DNA from: Clostridiales bacterium DTU023
Lineage (GTDB): Bacteria > Bacillota > Clostridia > Saccharofermentanales > DTU023
Assembly (NCBI GenBank): GCA_001512945.1
Contig: LFTF01000023.1
Coordinates: 1-12,367 of the forward strand
DNA: 12,367 nt
Reading direction: 5' to 3'
Numbering within the stretch: position 1 is the stretch's first letter; each line of letters begins with the position of its first letter. The position numbers were made by a program, and so were the translations under genes. Positions 1 through 6,657 of this stretch are shown piece by piece. Under the pieces are notes generated by a model that worked only from the letters and a program-made list of their open reading frames with translations, was not told the DNA's origin and ran no database searches.

Positions 1-1431
1 GCGGGCACTAGAGTATCAACCTATGGAGGGCTTCTAGGGTACGGTTATAATCTTCTAGAAAAGGCTTACTTTAATTACGCTGATACTGAGAAGACAAATT
101 TTATAATTGATATGGATGCTTTGGCGAGTACGGGATATGTTTACGTTGACAAGGATTAAAGTAGTAGGGTCCAGGCATTTACTTATATAGCCAACTCAAC
201 CAAGGAATACTCTGAACAAATATCGGCTGCTGCAAATGCCGATGTAAAGGTTGGACTTACGGGTAGTTTTCAGGCAAGCTTCAAAATGAATCACACCTCT
301 GAAATAAAATCAAACGAGGTGCTTATAACTAATCAAAGCAAGCTATGCAAGCAACAAGAATATATAGGAGGAATCTCCGAAAAAGAACTTGTGGCTTATA
401 CTACTTCCGCATTTAGAGATGATGCCGAAGACCTTACTCCTAAACAGTTTATTAAAAAATATGGGACACATATTCTTAAAAATATTGATCTTGGCGGAAG
501 ATTTGAACTCAATTATATTTATACGAACAAATCGAACTCATCGACCAGAGATATCGAAGCCTCTGTAGCTGCCGCAAATGCGTGGGCAAGCGGCCAAGCG
601 AGTGCATCGCAAGCCGCCCAATCAAAAGAATTGTCAGATAACAGTAAAATGTATATTAGGACTTACGGCGGTCCGGTTACTGTAGATACGACTTCAATTG
701 AACAGGCTAGAGGTTCTTATCCCGAATGGGCGAGAGGTGTTCAAGAGGGAAAAGAAATCACTTTTATTGATTGCACCGAAAATATTCCCATTTGGGACAT
801 TGTAAAACATATGGATTTCCCAAATGCAAAAGATAAAGCCATCAAGATAGAGGAATATTTCGACTCGAGAGCCGACGAAATTGACGCTGCTTTCAAAAAT
901 TCTGTCCCCATAACGACAAAAGCGCTCACAAAGGTATACATCCATTCTTTCTATTTAGGTATTGGCAAAAAACAGCACGAGGCAAAAAATGAGCTACGTA
1001 ATAAGGGTGTGCTCGAAGCAAACATAATTGATCTTGATCTCAACGATGATACGGGAGGGCATTGGGTTTATCTTGGTTATAAAACAACAGCCGATCCTGC
1101 ACAGGCCGTAACAGGATTAGTAGCAGATTATTATTCAAAATCAAATAGTGATCGGAAACTAGATCAGATTGATTACAAAGGGATTTCGTATCAGAAAATT
1201 CCAGGCGATATGAACGACGATACGGGTGGTAAATTTATTCATCTTTACTACACCAAGAGCTCTAAAGCAGGTCAGCCAATAACTGGACTTAAGTATCAGA
1301 GTAATGGCAAATTCCAGTATGGTAATGCTGACAGTTTTGAGGCAATACGCTGCAGAGACGGCGGAGGAGTCATGGACTTTAACTATAGTGCAGGCGGAGC
1401 TACGATTAACCTCTGGGTTACAAGAAAATAG
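1..1431 (+). pseudogene. MACPF (perforin-like) gene, 5' end outside window, interrupted by an in-frame TAA
   Basis: Frame 1 is open from the first base to the TAG at 1429-1431 except for a single TAA at 157-159. The 52 codons before the stop (for example the stretch LGYGYNLLEKAYF) look like the N-terminal part of bacterial MACPF proteins. The codons after it continue the same domain with a Ser/Ala-rich segment (about 181-290) that fits the first membrane-inserting helix cluster. Only one base change is needed to restore the frame; CAA to TAA is the simplest. No other stop or frameshift occurs in about 475 codons, so the lesion is either very recent or a sequence error. If real, the full-length pore-former cannot be made. 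The true start lies upstream of the window. Confidence 0.7.
286..1431 (+). CDS. Intact remainder of the MACPF protein: MACPF core plus MABP-like C-terminal domain
   Basis: This is the longest uninterrupted piece of the interrupted MACPF gene (381 codons from the first ATG after the stop). It contains the MACPF signature: KYGTH at residues 58-62 followed by LGGRF, with GG at 70-71. An Ala/Ser-rich segment follows (about 88-118), expected for the second transmembrane-hairpin helices. A linker comes next (about 165-200, IPIWDIV then a charged helix). Two repeats follow, each with the pattern N-DDTGG-(H/K)-aromatic-(V/I)-x-L-x-Y and ending in TGL (about 216-278 and 295-335). That pattern resembles the MABP beta-prism seen in several MACPF proteins, where it is thought to bind membranes. 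A Gly-rich tail ends in NLWVTRK. MACPF proteins form oligomeric pores in target membranes. No good ribosome site precedes the ATG, so separate translation is doubtful; it is most likely the 3' part of the longer frame. Confidence 0.55.
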   Translation: MNHTSEIKSNEVLITNQSKLCKQQEYIGGISEKELVAYTTSAFRDDAEDLTPKQFIKKYGTHILKNIDLGGRFELNYIYTNKSNSSTRDIEASVAAANAWASGQASASQAAQSKELSDNSKMYIRTYGGPVTVDTTSIEQARGSYPEWARGVQEGKEITFIDCTENIPIWDIVKHMDFPNAKDKAIKIEEYFDSRADEIDAAFKNSVPITTKALTKVYIHSFYLGIGKKQHEAKNELRNKGVLEANIIDLDLNDDTGGHWVYLGYKTTADPAQAVTGLVADYYSKSNSDRKLDQIDYKGISYQKIPGDMNDDTGGKFIHLYYTKSSKAGQPITGLKYQSNGKFQYGNADSFEAIRCRDGGGVMDFNYSAGGATINLWVTRK

Positions 1432-1510
1432 ATTCCATACTGTTTAGTCAATTCAATCAGATAGTCTATGGTTGCAATTTGTCACAATACTTGGAGAGGG
1501 ACAGATTTGA

Positions 1511-1849
1511 ATGAAGAAAATTTTATTTTATGGCATGACCGGAGAAAAGATGTGCTTTCAGCATATTCTATTGAACGCGCTGGATTTGTTCGCGGAAGGT
1601 GTTGAAGTCAAGATTATATTTGAGGGAGCTTCTGTAAAACTGGTTTCCGTGTTTGAAGATGAAGGCAATCCGCTTTACAAAAAAGCGAAAGAACAAGATC
1701 TTATTGCGGGGATTTGCCTGGCATGCTCCAAGGTTCTGGGAGTCTACGAGCTAAACGAAAAATCCGGCCTAAAGATGCTGGCAGATATGTCAGGTCATGC
1801 CGGGATCAAAGATTATATTCGTGACGGATATCAAGTAATCAGCATGTAG
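1511..1849 (+). CDS. Small DsrE/DsrF-like cytoplasmic protein
   Basis: A 112-residue soluble protein without signal peptide or membrane segment. It starts with a hydrophobic beta strand (KKILFYG) and alternates strands and helices in the way of the DsrE/DsrF fold. I recognise it as the small family with the motifs GEKMCF(Q/M)H, FEGASVKL and GICLACSK, the last giving a CxxC pair at Cys69 and Cys72; Cys15 is a third cysteine. The length is normal and the end (GYQVISM) looks complete. DsrE-type proteins handle sulfur or cysteine persulfide in some pathways, but the role of this subfamily is not established, so no specific function is claimed. A GGAGAGGG ribosome site at 1493-1500 lies 10 bases before the ATG. 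The stop codon touches the left end of the IS remnant, which leaves the gene intact but probably separates it from its former downstream neighbours. Confidence 0.85.
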   Translation: MKKILFYGMTGEKMCFQHILLNALDLFAEGVEVKIIFEGASVKLVSVFEDEGNPLYKKAKEQDLIAGICLACSKVLGVYELNEKSGLKMLADMSGHAGIKDYIRDGYQVISM

Positions 1850-1860
1850 TGTCAACAGTT
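1850..1860. repeat. Left terminal inverted repeat of the IS remnant (candidate)
   Basis: TGTCAACAGTT begins right after the stop codon of the DsrE-like gene and matches the reverse complement of 2877-2887 at 10 of 11 bases. The match is short, so the boundary is a proposal. Confidence 0.5.
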
Positions 1861-1881
1861 CCGGAAGGGATCGTTTTCCCT

Positions 1882-2820
1882 TACGGTTCGTACACCCGGA
1901 TCGTCAGATTACCGGTGACTGTATCGACCGAGTAGTCCGCAATGCCACTCTCTAAAAGGTACGGGGGTGCGGCACGAGCTTTTCCAAGTCAACCGTGTCC
2001 GCTTTGTGCCAGAATCTGGATCCCCTAGTAGAGGCATTTCGCAACCGGCCGCTCGAACGTCATTATCCCTTCTTGATCGTGGATGCCATTTACATGAAGG
2101 CGCGTGATGACCAGCGGGTGAAGTCAAGAGGCTTTCTGATTGCGATGGGAGTCAATGATGAAGGCAACTGCGAGATTCTGGGGTTTGAGATCGCTGACGC
2201 GGAAAGCGAGGAATCCTGGAGCGATTTCTTCGAGCGTCTGAGATCTCAAGGTTTAAGGGAAGTTGATTTTGTAAGCAGTGATAACCATGGGGGTTTGAAA
2301 AAAGCGATCCAGAAGCAGTTCCATGGCGTCACCCGGCAGCGTTGCCAGACCCACTTTTCCAAGAATTTACTGGATAAGGTTCCCAAAATGCTGCGCGCTG
2401 AGGTCAAATCTAACCTGACTGATCTTTATAACGCGCCTGAACTCCAGGACGCGAAAGTCAGAAAACATCGGATGATAGAACTGTATGAAACACAAGCGCC
2501 CAAAGCGATGAAGCTGTTAGATGAGGCCTTTGACGAGATCACCGCGGTTTATGCCCTTCCGCGAGGCCTATCGCAAGCGATTGCGAACAAGTAACAGCAT
2601 TGAGCGGCTCAACGAAGAGTCGCGGCGTAAGGAGCGGGTGATCCGGATCTTTCCCAACGACCAAAGTCTGATCCGGTTGATGGGCGCGGTATTGATGGAA
2701 CACCATGAAAAATGGATCCAGGGCAAGAAGTATTTCAATATGGAAGTTTACTATGAGGAACGTGATGAGGCCAGACGCCATGCGCTCGCCCAAAGGGCAG
2801 CTCACCTGCAGGTCGTCTAG
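1882..2820 (+). pseudogene. IS256-family transposase, N-terminally deleted and frameshifted
   Basis: The main body runs in one frame from about 1962 (CGTSFSKSTVS, the helix-turn-helix just before the catalytic domain; TAA at 1953-1955 closes this frame upstream) to about 2561. It continues in the next frame from 2563 to the TAG at 2818-2820. DDE catalytic residues are visible: Asp in LIVDAIY (codon 2082), Asp in VSSDNHGG (codon 2280) and Glu in SIERLNEE (codon 2602). One extra base near 2561-2562 breaks the expected ALPEAYRKR; removing it restores the frame. Upstream, scraps such as YGSYTR (1882-1899) and VRNATL (1935-1952) look like short pieces of the N-terminal region, implying a large deletion of roughly 100 codons. 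The catalytic triad is preserved but split over two frames, so no functional transposase is expected. Confidence 0.85.
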
Positions 2821-2876
2821 GAATGATTGGAAATGCCGAAAGTGAATTTACACCACTACTTCGGACTTGACTAAAA

Positions 2877-2887
2877 AACTATTGACA
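2877..2887. repeat. Right terminal inverted repeat of the IS remnant (candidate)
   Basis: AACTATTGACA is the inverse partner of 1850-1860. An inner alternative end exists at 2859-2871 (reverse complement GTCAAGTCCGAAG, partly similar to the left end). Confidence 0.5.
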
Positions 2888-3372
2888 GTACCTAAAAACA
2901 TACGCTGGTCTCACTAAATATACGATCAATCTCCCCGTTAAATTGATTTCGCGTCACGGTAAAGTGCTGTCTACGGGGGCCGTTTTTTGATCCAATGCAA
3001 ATCACCATATATTCTTTTCGAATGCTAATCAAGCAATTTCACCAAACGTGTTGTGCAATAGTCGCTGCCCATAAAACATAACTGGCGTTTTCCGTTGTTT
3101 TTACAAATCAGTAAACGCTCTTTTTACAGCAGTTACGGTTTTTCATCGTGTTTTGGAAGCTCATTTTCTTGGGATGTCTGTTGGTCTTTATTTTCAACAA
3201 ACCAAATGCTTTATCGCCATCGGTATTATAATTCCGATGAAGGCCTTTGTAGCCTTTACAGCGTTCAAAAATTCTAAGAAGCAGTTCGTTAAAATGGGTT
3301 CTAACCTTAGTCTATGGGATCCGAACACTTTCATACCTTGCGTATTTCTTCTGGTTGTCGGGTAGTGTAAAG
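2888..3372. other. Gene-poor stretch between the IS remnant and the terminators
   Basis: About 485 bases with no coding region I can support. Short open frames exist (for example 3153-3365 +, hydrophobic but without a ribosome site or recognisable motif). A weak hairpin, ACGG-GGG-CCGT at 2973-2983 followed by TTTTTT (2983-2988), could be a minor + strand terminator for reads coming out of the IS. Otherwise I see nothing; it may be decayed sequence. Confidence 0.5.
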
Positions 3373-3395
3373 AAAAACGGGCGCTTCGGCACCCG
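3373..3395 (-). terminator. Rho-independent terminator (distal of two) for the surface-protein gene
   Basis: On the minus strand CGGGTGC-CGAA-GCGCCCG forms a 7-bp stem with one G-T wobble and a CGAA tetraloop, directly followed by TTTTT. On the plus strand the wobble becomes a C-A mismatch and no T-run follows, so the direction is clearly leftward. It lies about 100 bases past the stop of the surface-protein gene. Confidence 0.8.
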
Positions 3396-3416
3396 CTTCT
3401 TCTCATTTCCCAAATT

Positions 3417-3453
3417 AACAAGGGGGCGTCTCTTTTGAAACGCCCCCCTTGTT
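3417..3453 (-). terminator. Long GC-rich hairpin terminator (proximal of two)
   Basis: AACAAGGGGGCGT (3417-3429) pairs with ACGCCCCCCTTGTT (3440-3453). The stem has one bulged base, extends inward past a mismatch, and has a TTTT loop. It starts 40 bases after the stop of the minus-strand gene. T-rich sequence follows on both strands, so it may also stop rightward transcription, but the minus-strand gene is the only nearby transcript that needs it. Confidence 0.75.
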
Positions 3454-3492
3454 TCCCTTATGTTTTTAAAGGGTTGTTGTGTTGGTGGTTCT

Positions 3493-5916
3493 CTATTCCG
3501 CTTTGACTTTGCGATCTCTTCGACGCAGGATTGTAAGGGCTGCTGCCGATCCGATCAAAACCAGTCCCAAGCCGAACATTGTATTATTTTTCTCACCAGG
3601 CGCCGGTACCACGATTTCGCCCGCCGTGATGATTTCAACTGTCAGGGTCGCGCCAGCCGAAGTCTGAATTTTCTTTCCATCCGGATAATCGGAAGTTTCA
3701 TTCATAGTCCCATACACGGCCGCTGTATTGATGAAGGGCCCGCGCGCCTCATCTTCTTTTACAACATCGTAGTCGTAAATAATTGTAATCATTTCGCCCG
3801 GTGCCATGTCATCCAGGTTAACCATGGCTATTCCATCCGGTCCTGATATCCAGTTTGCCTCTGTACCGTTGAGTTCAACGGAGCTGCCAACCATGGCTTC
3901 ATCATCCGTCAGATAAACATCCGTCAGTTTGACGTTGCCGTCGTTTGTTACTACAACGGTATATCGTACCGTTTCGCCAATCTTTGCAATTGTCTCGTCT
4001 TCTGCCGGCTCACCGAGTGTGAGGTTTTCGATCTGTTTTGTGATCACAAGGCTGGGGTTATTGATGAAGGCGTTGGTGACGGTAAGTTTGTCTTCGCTTC
4101 TCGTCTTTATGTAATTTTCCGGTGTCGTGACTTCATCGACGGTATAAACATAAGGTACGCCGTATTGATCCGTTTCGTCTAAATCGTCCCAGATCGCTGT
4201 CTCTGTACCGTTTTCCAGCGTTTTTACAAAATCGGACAAAGGTTGGCCGTCTCTATACAATTGCAGTTCAATCGTTGGATTAACGTCTGGGCCATCGACC
4301 CAGATTTTCGTTCCTGTAATTTTAGTTTTGGGGCTTACATACGTGTTGGTGACGGTAAGTCCATCTAATGTTTTAACATAATTTGCAGGCACTTCAAATT
4401 CATTGATTGTATAGATGTATGGGTTTGCGTCAGAATCTGTTTCATCAAGATCATCCCATGTGTATTCTATAATTTCGGCAGTCCCCGGCGCGATCGGCAT
4501 ACCTGCCACCAGCATGGGTAATCCATCTTCGATGTGTCTCCACAATCTAAACGCAAACGCCGGTTTTACTTGTGGGCCATCTACCCATACTTTCGTTCCT
4601 GTAACATCAATCTTAGGACTCACATACGTGTTGGTAACGGCGAGACCGTCTTCGTGTTTTTCATAATTTTCCAGTACCGTAGTTTCTTCGACCCAATATG
4701 TGTACGGTATTCCGGCATCATTGGTTACTTCAGTCCCTTTTCCTGTCCAAACAAGCTGTGTCACTCCAGGCGATAACGTTTTCAAATACTGTACTTGCAA
4801 CTTCGGACCGGTACCCGCCTGTCTCATTAACTTAAACTTAACCGGCAGTCCAAGCTCGGGGCCACCAATCCATTCTTTAGTCGCTGTTACATCACTTTGG
4901 TAGATATTGGTTACCGTAAATCCGTTGACCCAATTGCCAGCTTTAACGCTCCTGTAATTAGCAACTGCCTGTTCGCTTAGTGTAAAAGCAACATTCGCAT
5001 ATAACTCAGTGCTCATGGTTACAGTCTTGGTTTCTTCCCAAGTATCAATTCCATTGACAGGAGCAACCTGGCTTGGATTATCAAAAATTACTGTTTCAGT
5101 TTTTTGTGTAATGATGTCCATTACTAAGTCAAGATTCATAATGGCATCCGGCTTTTGTTCTGGTCCACCTTTCCATATCTTCTTGATCGTAATTGTTCGG
5201 GTTTGCGGTATAAGATCGAAATCTATGGTAAATCCGTTTACAGCTTTTGAATAGCGGGGTTCAGTCCCCGAATCGATTGTATAAGTGTATTCTTCCGTAT
5301 TATTCGTATTTGGAACGAATCGATTCAGATTAGTAAATGAAAACTCTGCTTCCCATCCTGTTGCAGTTTCAATCATATCCACCGGATATACTATCTTGGA
5401 TGTGGAGCCGGTTCCATTTCTATACAACTGCACGCTCGTGTTACCGGGCTTAACGAAACCATGTGTGTCAAAAGGTTTCCCAGTCCATACAAGTTTCACG
5501 GGTATGTCTATTTTTGTTTTTACCTCGTATGTCAAGGTTATTTTGAAACCTTGTCCCACCGGAACAGTTTGATAGGTGTAATCATTTTGGAACGTACTAT
5601 AATTCGCTATTCTTACATCATAAGTATATGCCGGATCACCTGGTTCTACAGAGAACACATGTTGCTTTGTTCCGACTGCCAAAGTAACGGGGACTCCAAC
5701 ATTATTGTAAACTCCATTATCTTCTCGCACAAGTTGCAGCTTTACACTTGGAACCGTCACTCCCTCGGGAACTCCACTCCAAACAAGTTCAGTCGTAAGA
5801 TCGACTTGTGAACTTTCATCTCCACTTGCAACGATCGGTGTTAAAAAGGAACCCATTACTGTCATTGCTAATATAATTGCAATGAATGATTTAAATTTAT
5901 TTTTCATTTTTTCCAT
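3493..5916 (-). CDS. Secreted Cna-B repeat surface protein with DUF11-like domain and atypical wall anchor
   Basis: This 807-residue protein starts with a signal peptide (KNKFKS then a hydrophobic core to about residue 30; likely cleavage near VAS/G). Six Cna-B-like repeats follow at roughly 38-133, 134-237, 238-340, 341-435, 436-530 and 531-618. Repeats 3-6 carry the hallmark K-x-W ... E ... VTN(T/I/A)(Y/F); the Lys, Glu and Asn (for example K442, E506, N524) are the residues that form intramolecular isopeptide bonds in this family. A DUF11-like beta domain spans about 621-760. The C-terminus has the sortase-substrate layout: VPAPGE at 770-775, a hydrophobic segment at 780-797 and the basic tail RRRDRKVKAE. 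The canonical LPxTG is missing. The role is probably a stalk-like adhesin or envelope protein on the cell surface. AGGAGG at 5930-5935 lies 13 bases before the chosen ATG; the next ATG, three codons on, is too far. No sortase gene is in the window. Confidence 0.9.
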   Translation of the reverse strand: MEKMKNKFKSFIAIILAMTVMGSFLTPIVASGDESSQVDLTTELVWSGVPEGVTVPSVKLQLVREDNGVYNNVGVPVTLAVGTKQHVFSVEPGDPAYTYDVRIANYSTFQNDYTYQTVPVGQGFKITLTYEVKTKIDIPVKLVWTGKPFDTHGFVKPGNTSVQLYRNGTGSTSKIVYPVDMIETATGWEAEFSFTNLNRFVPNTNNTEEYTYTIDSGTEPRYSKAVNGFTIDFDLIPQTRTITIKKIWKGGPEQKPDAIMNLDLVMDIITQKTETVIFDNPSQVAPVNGIDTWEETKTVTMSTELYANVAFTLSEQAVANYRSVKAGNWVNGFTVTNIYQSDVTATKEWIGGPELGLPVKFKLMRQAGTGPKLQVQYLKTLSPGVTQLVWTGKGTEVTNDAGIPYTYWVEETTVLENYEKHEDGLAVTNTYVSPKIDVTGTKVWVDGPQVKPAFAFRLWRHIEDGLPMLVAGMPIAPGTAEIIEYTWDDLDETDSDANPYIYTINEFEVPANYVKTLDGLTVTNTYVSPKTKITGTKIWVDGPDVNPTIELQLYRDGQPLSDFVKTLENGTETAIWDDLDETDQYGVPYVYTVDEVTTPENYIKTRSEDKLTVTNAFINNPSLVITKQIENLTLGEPAEDETIAKIGETVRYTVVVTNDGNVKLTDVYLTDDEAMVGSSVELNGTEANWISGPDGIAMVNLDDMAPGEMITIIYDYDVVKEDEARGPFINTAAVYGTMNETSDYPDGKKIQTSAGATLTVEIITAGEIVVPAPGEKNNTMFGLGLVLIGSAAALTILRRRDRKVKAE
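4066..4611 (-). repeat. Two closely similar Cna-B repeat units (repeats 5 and 6)
   Basis: Repeats 5 (about 4327-4611) and 6 (about 4066-4326) share near-identical nucleotide blocks, for example the plus-strand runs ACATACGTGTTGGT at repeat ends and TTTCGTTCCTGTAA at repeat starts, as well as the protein motifs WVDGP and WDDLDET. This suggests duplication more recent than that giving repeats 1-4. Confidence 0.65.
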
Positions 5917-6516
5917 ACTCTACTTTGAGCCTCCTATTCTAATATTTTCCGGTTTCGATTAACACAGAAAAATGCTTCTGACCTTTGCAATGTGCGATCC
6001 AGGCTGGATAGTACATTTGGGTCTAACAAAATTATAAACGGTACGACAATGAAATTAGATGATTTTGTTACAGTAAATGAATTTGCGTAAGATTTTCATC
6101 ATCGTCTTAGAAGATAAACAACGCTAAACCTTATACAGCAGTTTTTGTTAGCCTACAGAGTGTCTATAATGCATCCTTATGCCCTGCATTCGCACCGCAC
6201 ATGACCGTGTTAGTATTCCAAACGGTTTCAGATATTCGAGTAATTGGTGGGTAATATATACATTTGAAAGGACGGAAGATGATACGGAAAGCGAACGGAA
6301 TTAGACTTATCACCACTTATACGGTAACCTATTCTTTTACTGCCTTAACTCGTTAAGCCCTGGGTTAGTGGAGAGAAACAAAATAATATAGAAGAATACT
6401 GAGTGATTTTTATTGGATGAATTCTTCCAGAGGGTGAGATTAATTGTCCTGGAATGAGTTTTAGCATTTTATTTTGCCGTTGAAGGCAAGCTGTTTTACA
6501 TAATTGTATTTGTATT
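5917..6516. other. Divergent intergenic region between the surface protein and the opu operon
   Basis: About 600 bases without a convincing gene. A possible minus-strand -10 (TATAAT at 6036-6031) for the surface protein has no good -35 partner. A 25-codon open frame at 6279-6356 has an AAAGGA before its ATG but no recognisable content, so I do not call it a gene. A small TTGCC/GGCAA hairpin lies at 6474-6489. The length is unusual for two simple promoters, so an untranslated leader or decayed gene is possible. Confidence 0.4.
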
Positions 6517-6545
6517 TTCACAAAGACTTTTGTCTGGAGCATAAG
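6517..6545 (+). promoter_or_regulatory. Candidate sigma-A promoter of the opu operon
   Basis: TTCACA (6517-6522), a 17-base spacer and CATAAG (6540-6545) match 9 of 12 consensus positions. Transcription would start near 6552, giving an untranslated leader of about 105 bases. The spacer overlaps the left arm of an inverted repeat, as an operator would. Confidence 0.35.
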
Positions 6546-6586
6546 TGTATGGAATCCCCATTCGATTGATCCGACGACAAGTCTTT
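6522..6586. promoter_or_regulatory. Spaced inverted repeat over the opu promoter (possible operator)
   Basis: AAAGACTTTTGTC (6522-6534) and GACAAGTCTTT (6576-6586) are inverse copies that differ by two extra bases in the left arm. The spacing is 41 bases. The left arm sits in the promoter spacer and the right arm in the early transcript, so it could bind a repressor or form a stem in the mRNA. No regulator gene is next to it. Confidence 0.3.
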
Positions 6587-6657
6587 TTGTTTGCAAAAAA
6601 ATAATGAATGAGAAATAACACCGTAACGACAGCCTTTTGATTTGGAGGAGGATTTGA

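Larger units (their letters stand above)
1850..2887 (+). mobile_element. Degenerate IS256-family insertion sequence
   Basis: The segment holds an IS256-type transposase remnant flanked by imperfect inverted ends: TGTCAACAGTT at 1850-1860, and 2877-2887, whose reverse complement is TGTCAATAGTT (10 of 11 identical). The right end could instead be the inner GTCAAGTCCGAAG motif near 2859-2871, so the exact boundaries are uncertain by about 15 bases. I see no target-site duplication outside either candidate boundary. At about 1.04 kb it is shorter than the roughly 1.3 kb expected for the family, which fits the internal N-terminal deletion of the transposase. It should be immobile unless helped by an intact relative elsewhere. 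Confidence 0.75.

Noticed and set aside
157..159. Recoding of the in-frame stop as selenocysteine or by frameshift
   Set aside because: The codon is TAA, not TGA, no slippery site is visible, and both sides are in the same frame.
1842..2896. Target-site duplication flanking the IS remnant
   Set aside because: The 8-9 bases outside both candidate ends do not match.
3095..3421. Short overlapping open frames on both strands (60-75 codons)
   Set aside because: No ribosome sites, no recognisable motifs, and they run into the terminator hairpins.
3479..5811. Many plus-strand open frames of 60-130 codons opposite the surface protein
   Set aside because: They are antisense shadows of the Cna-B repeat gene and lack start signals of their own.
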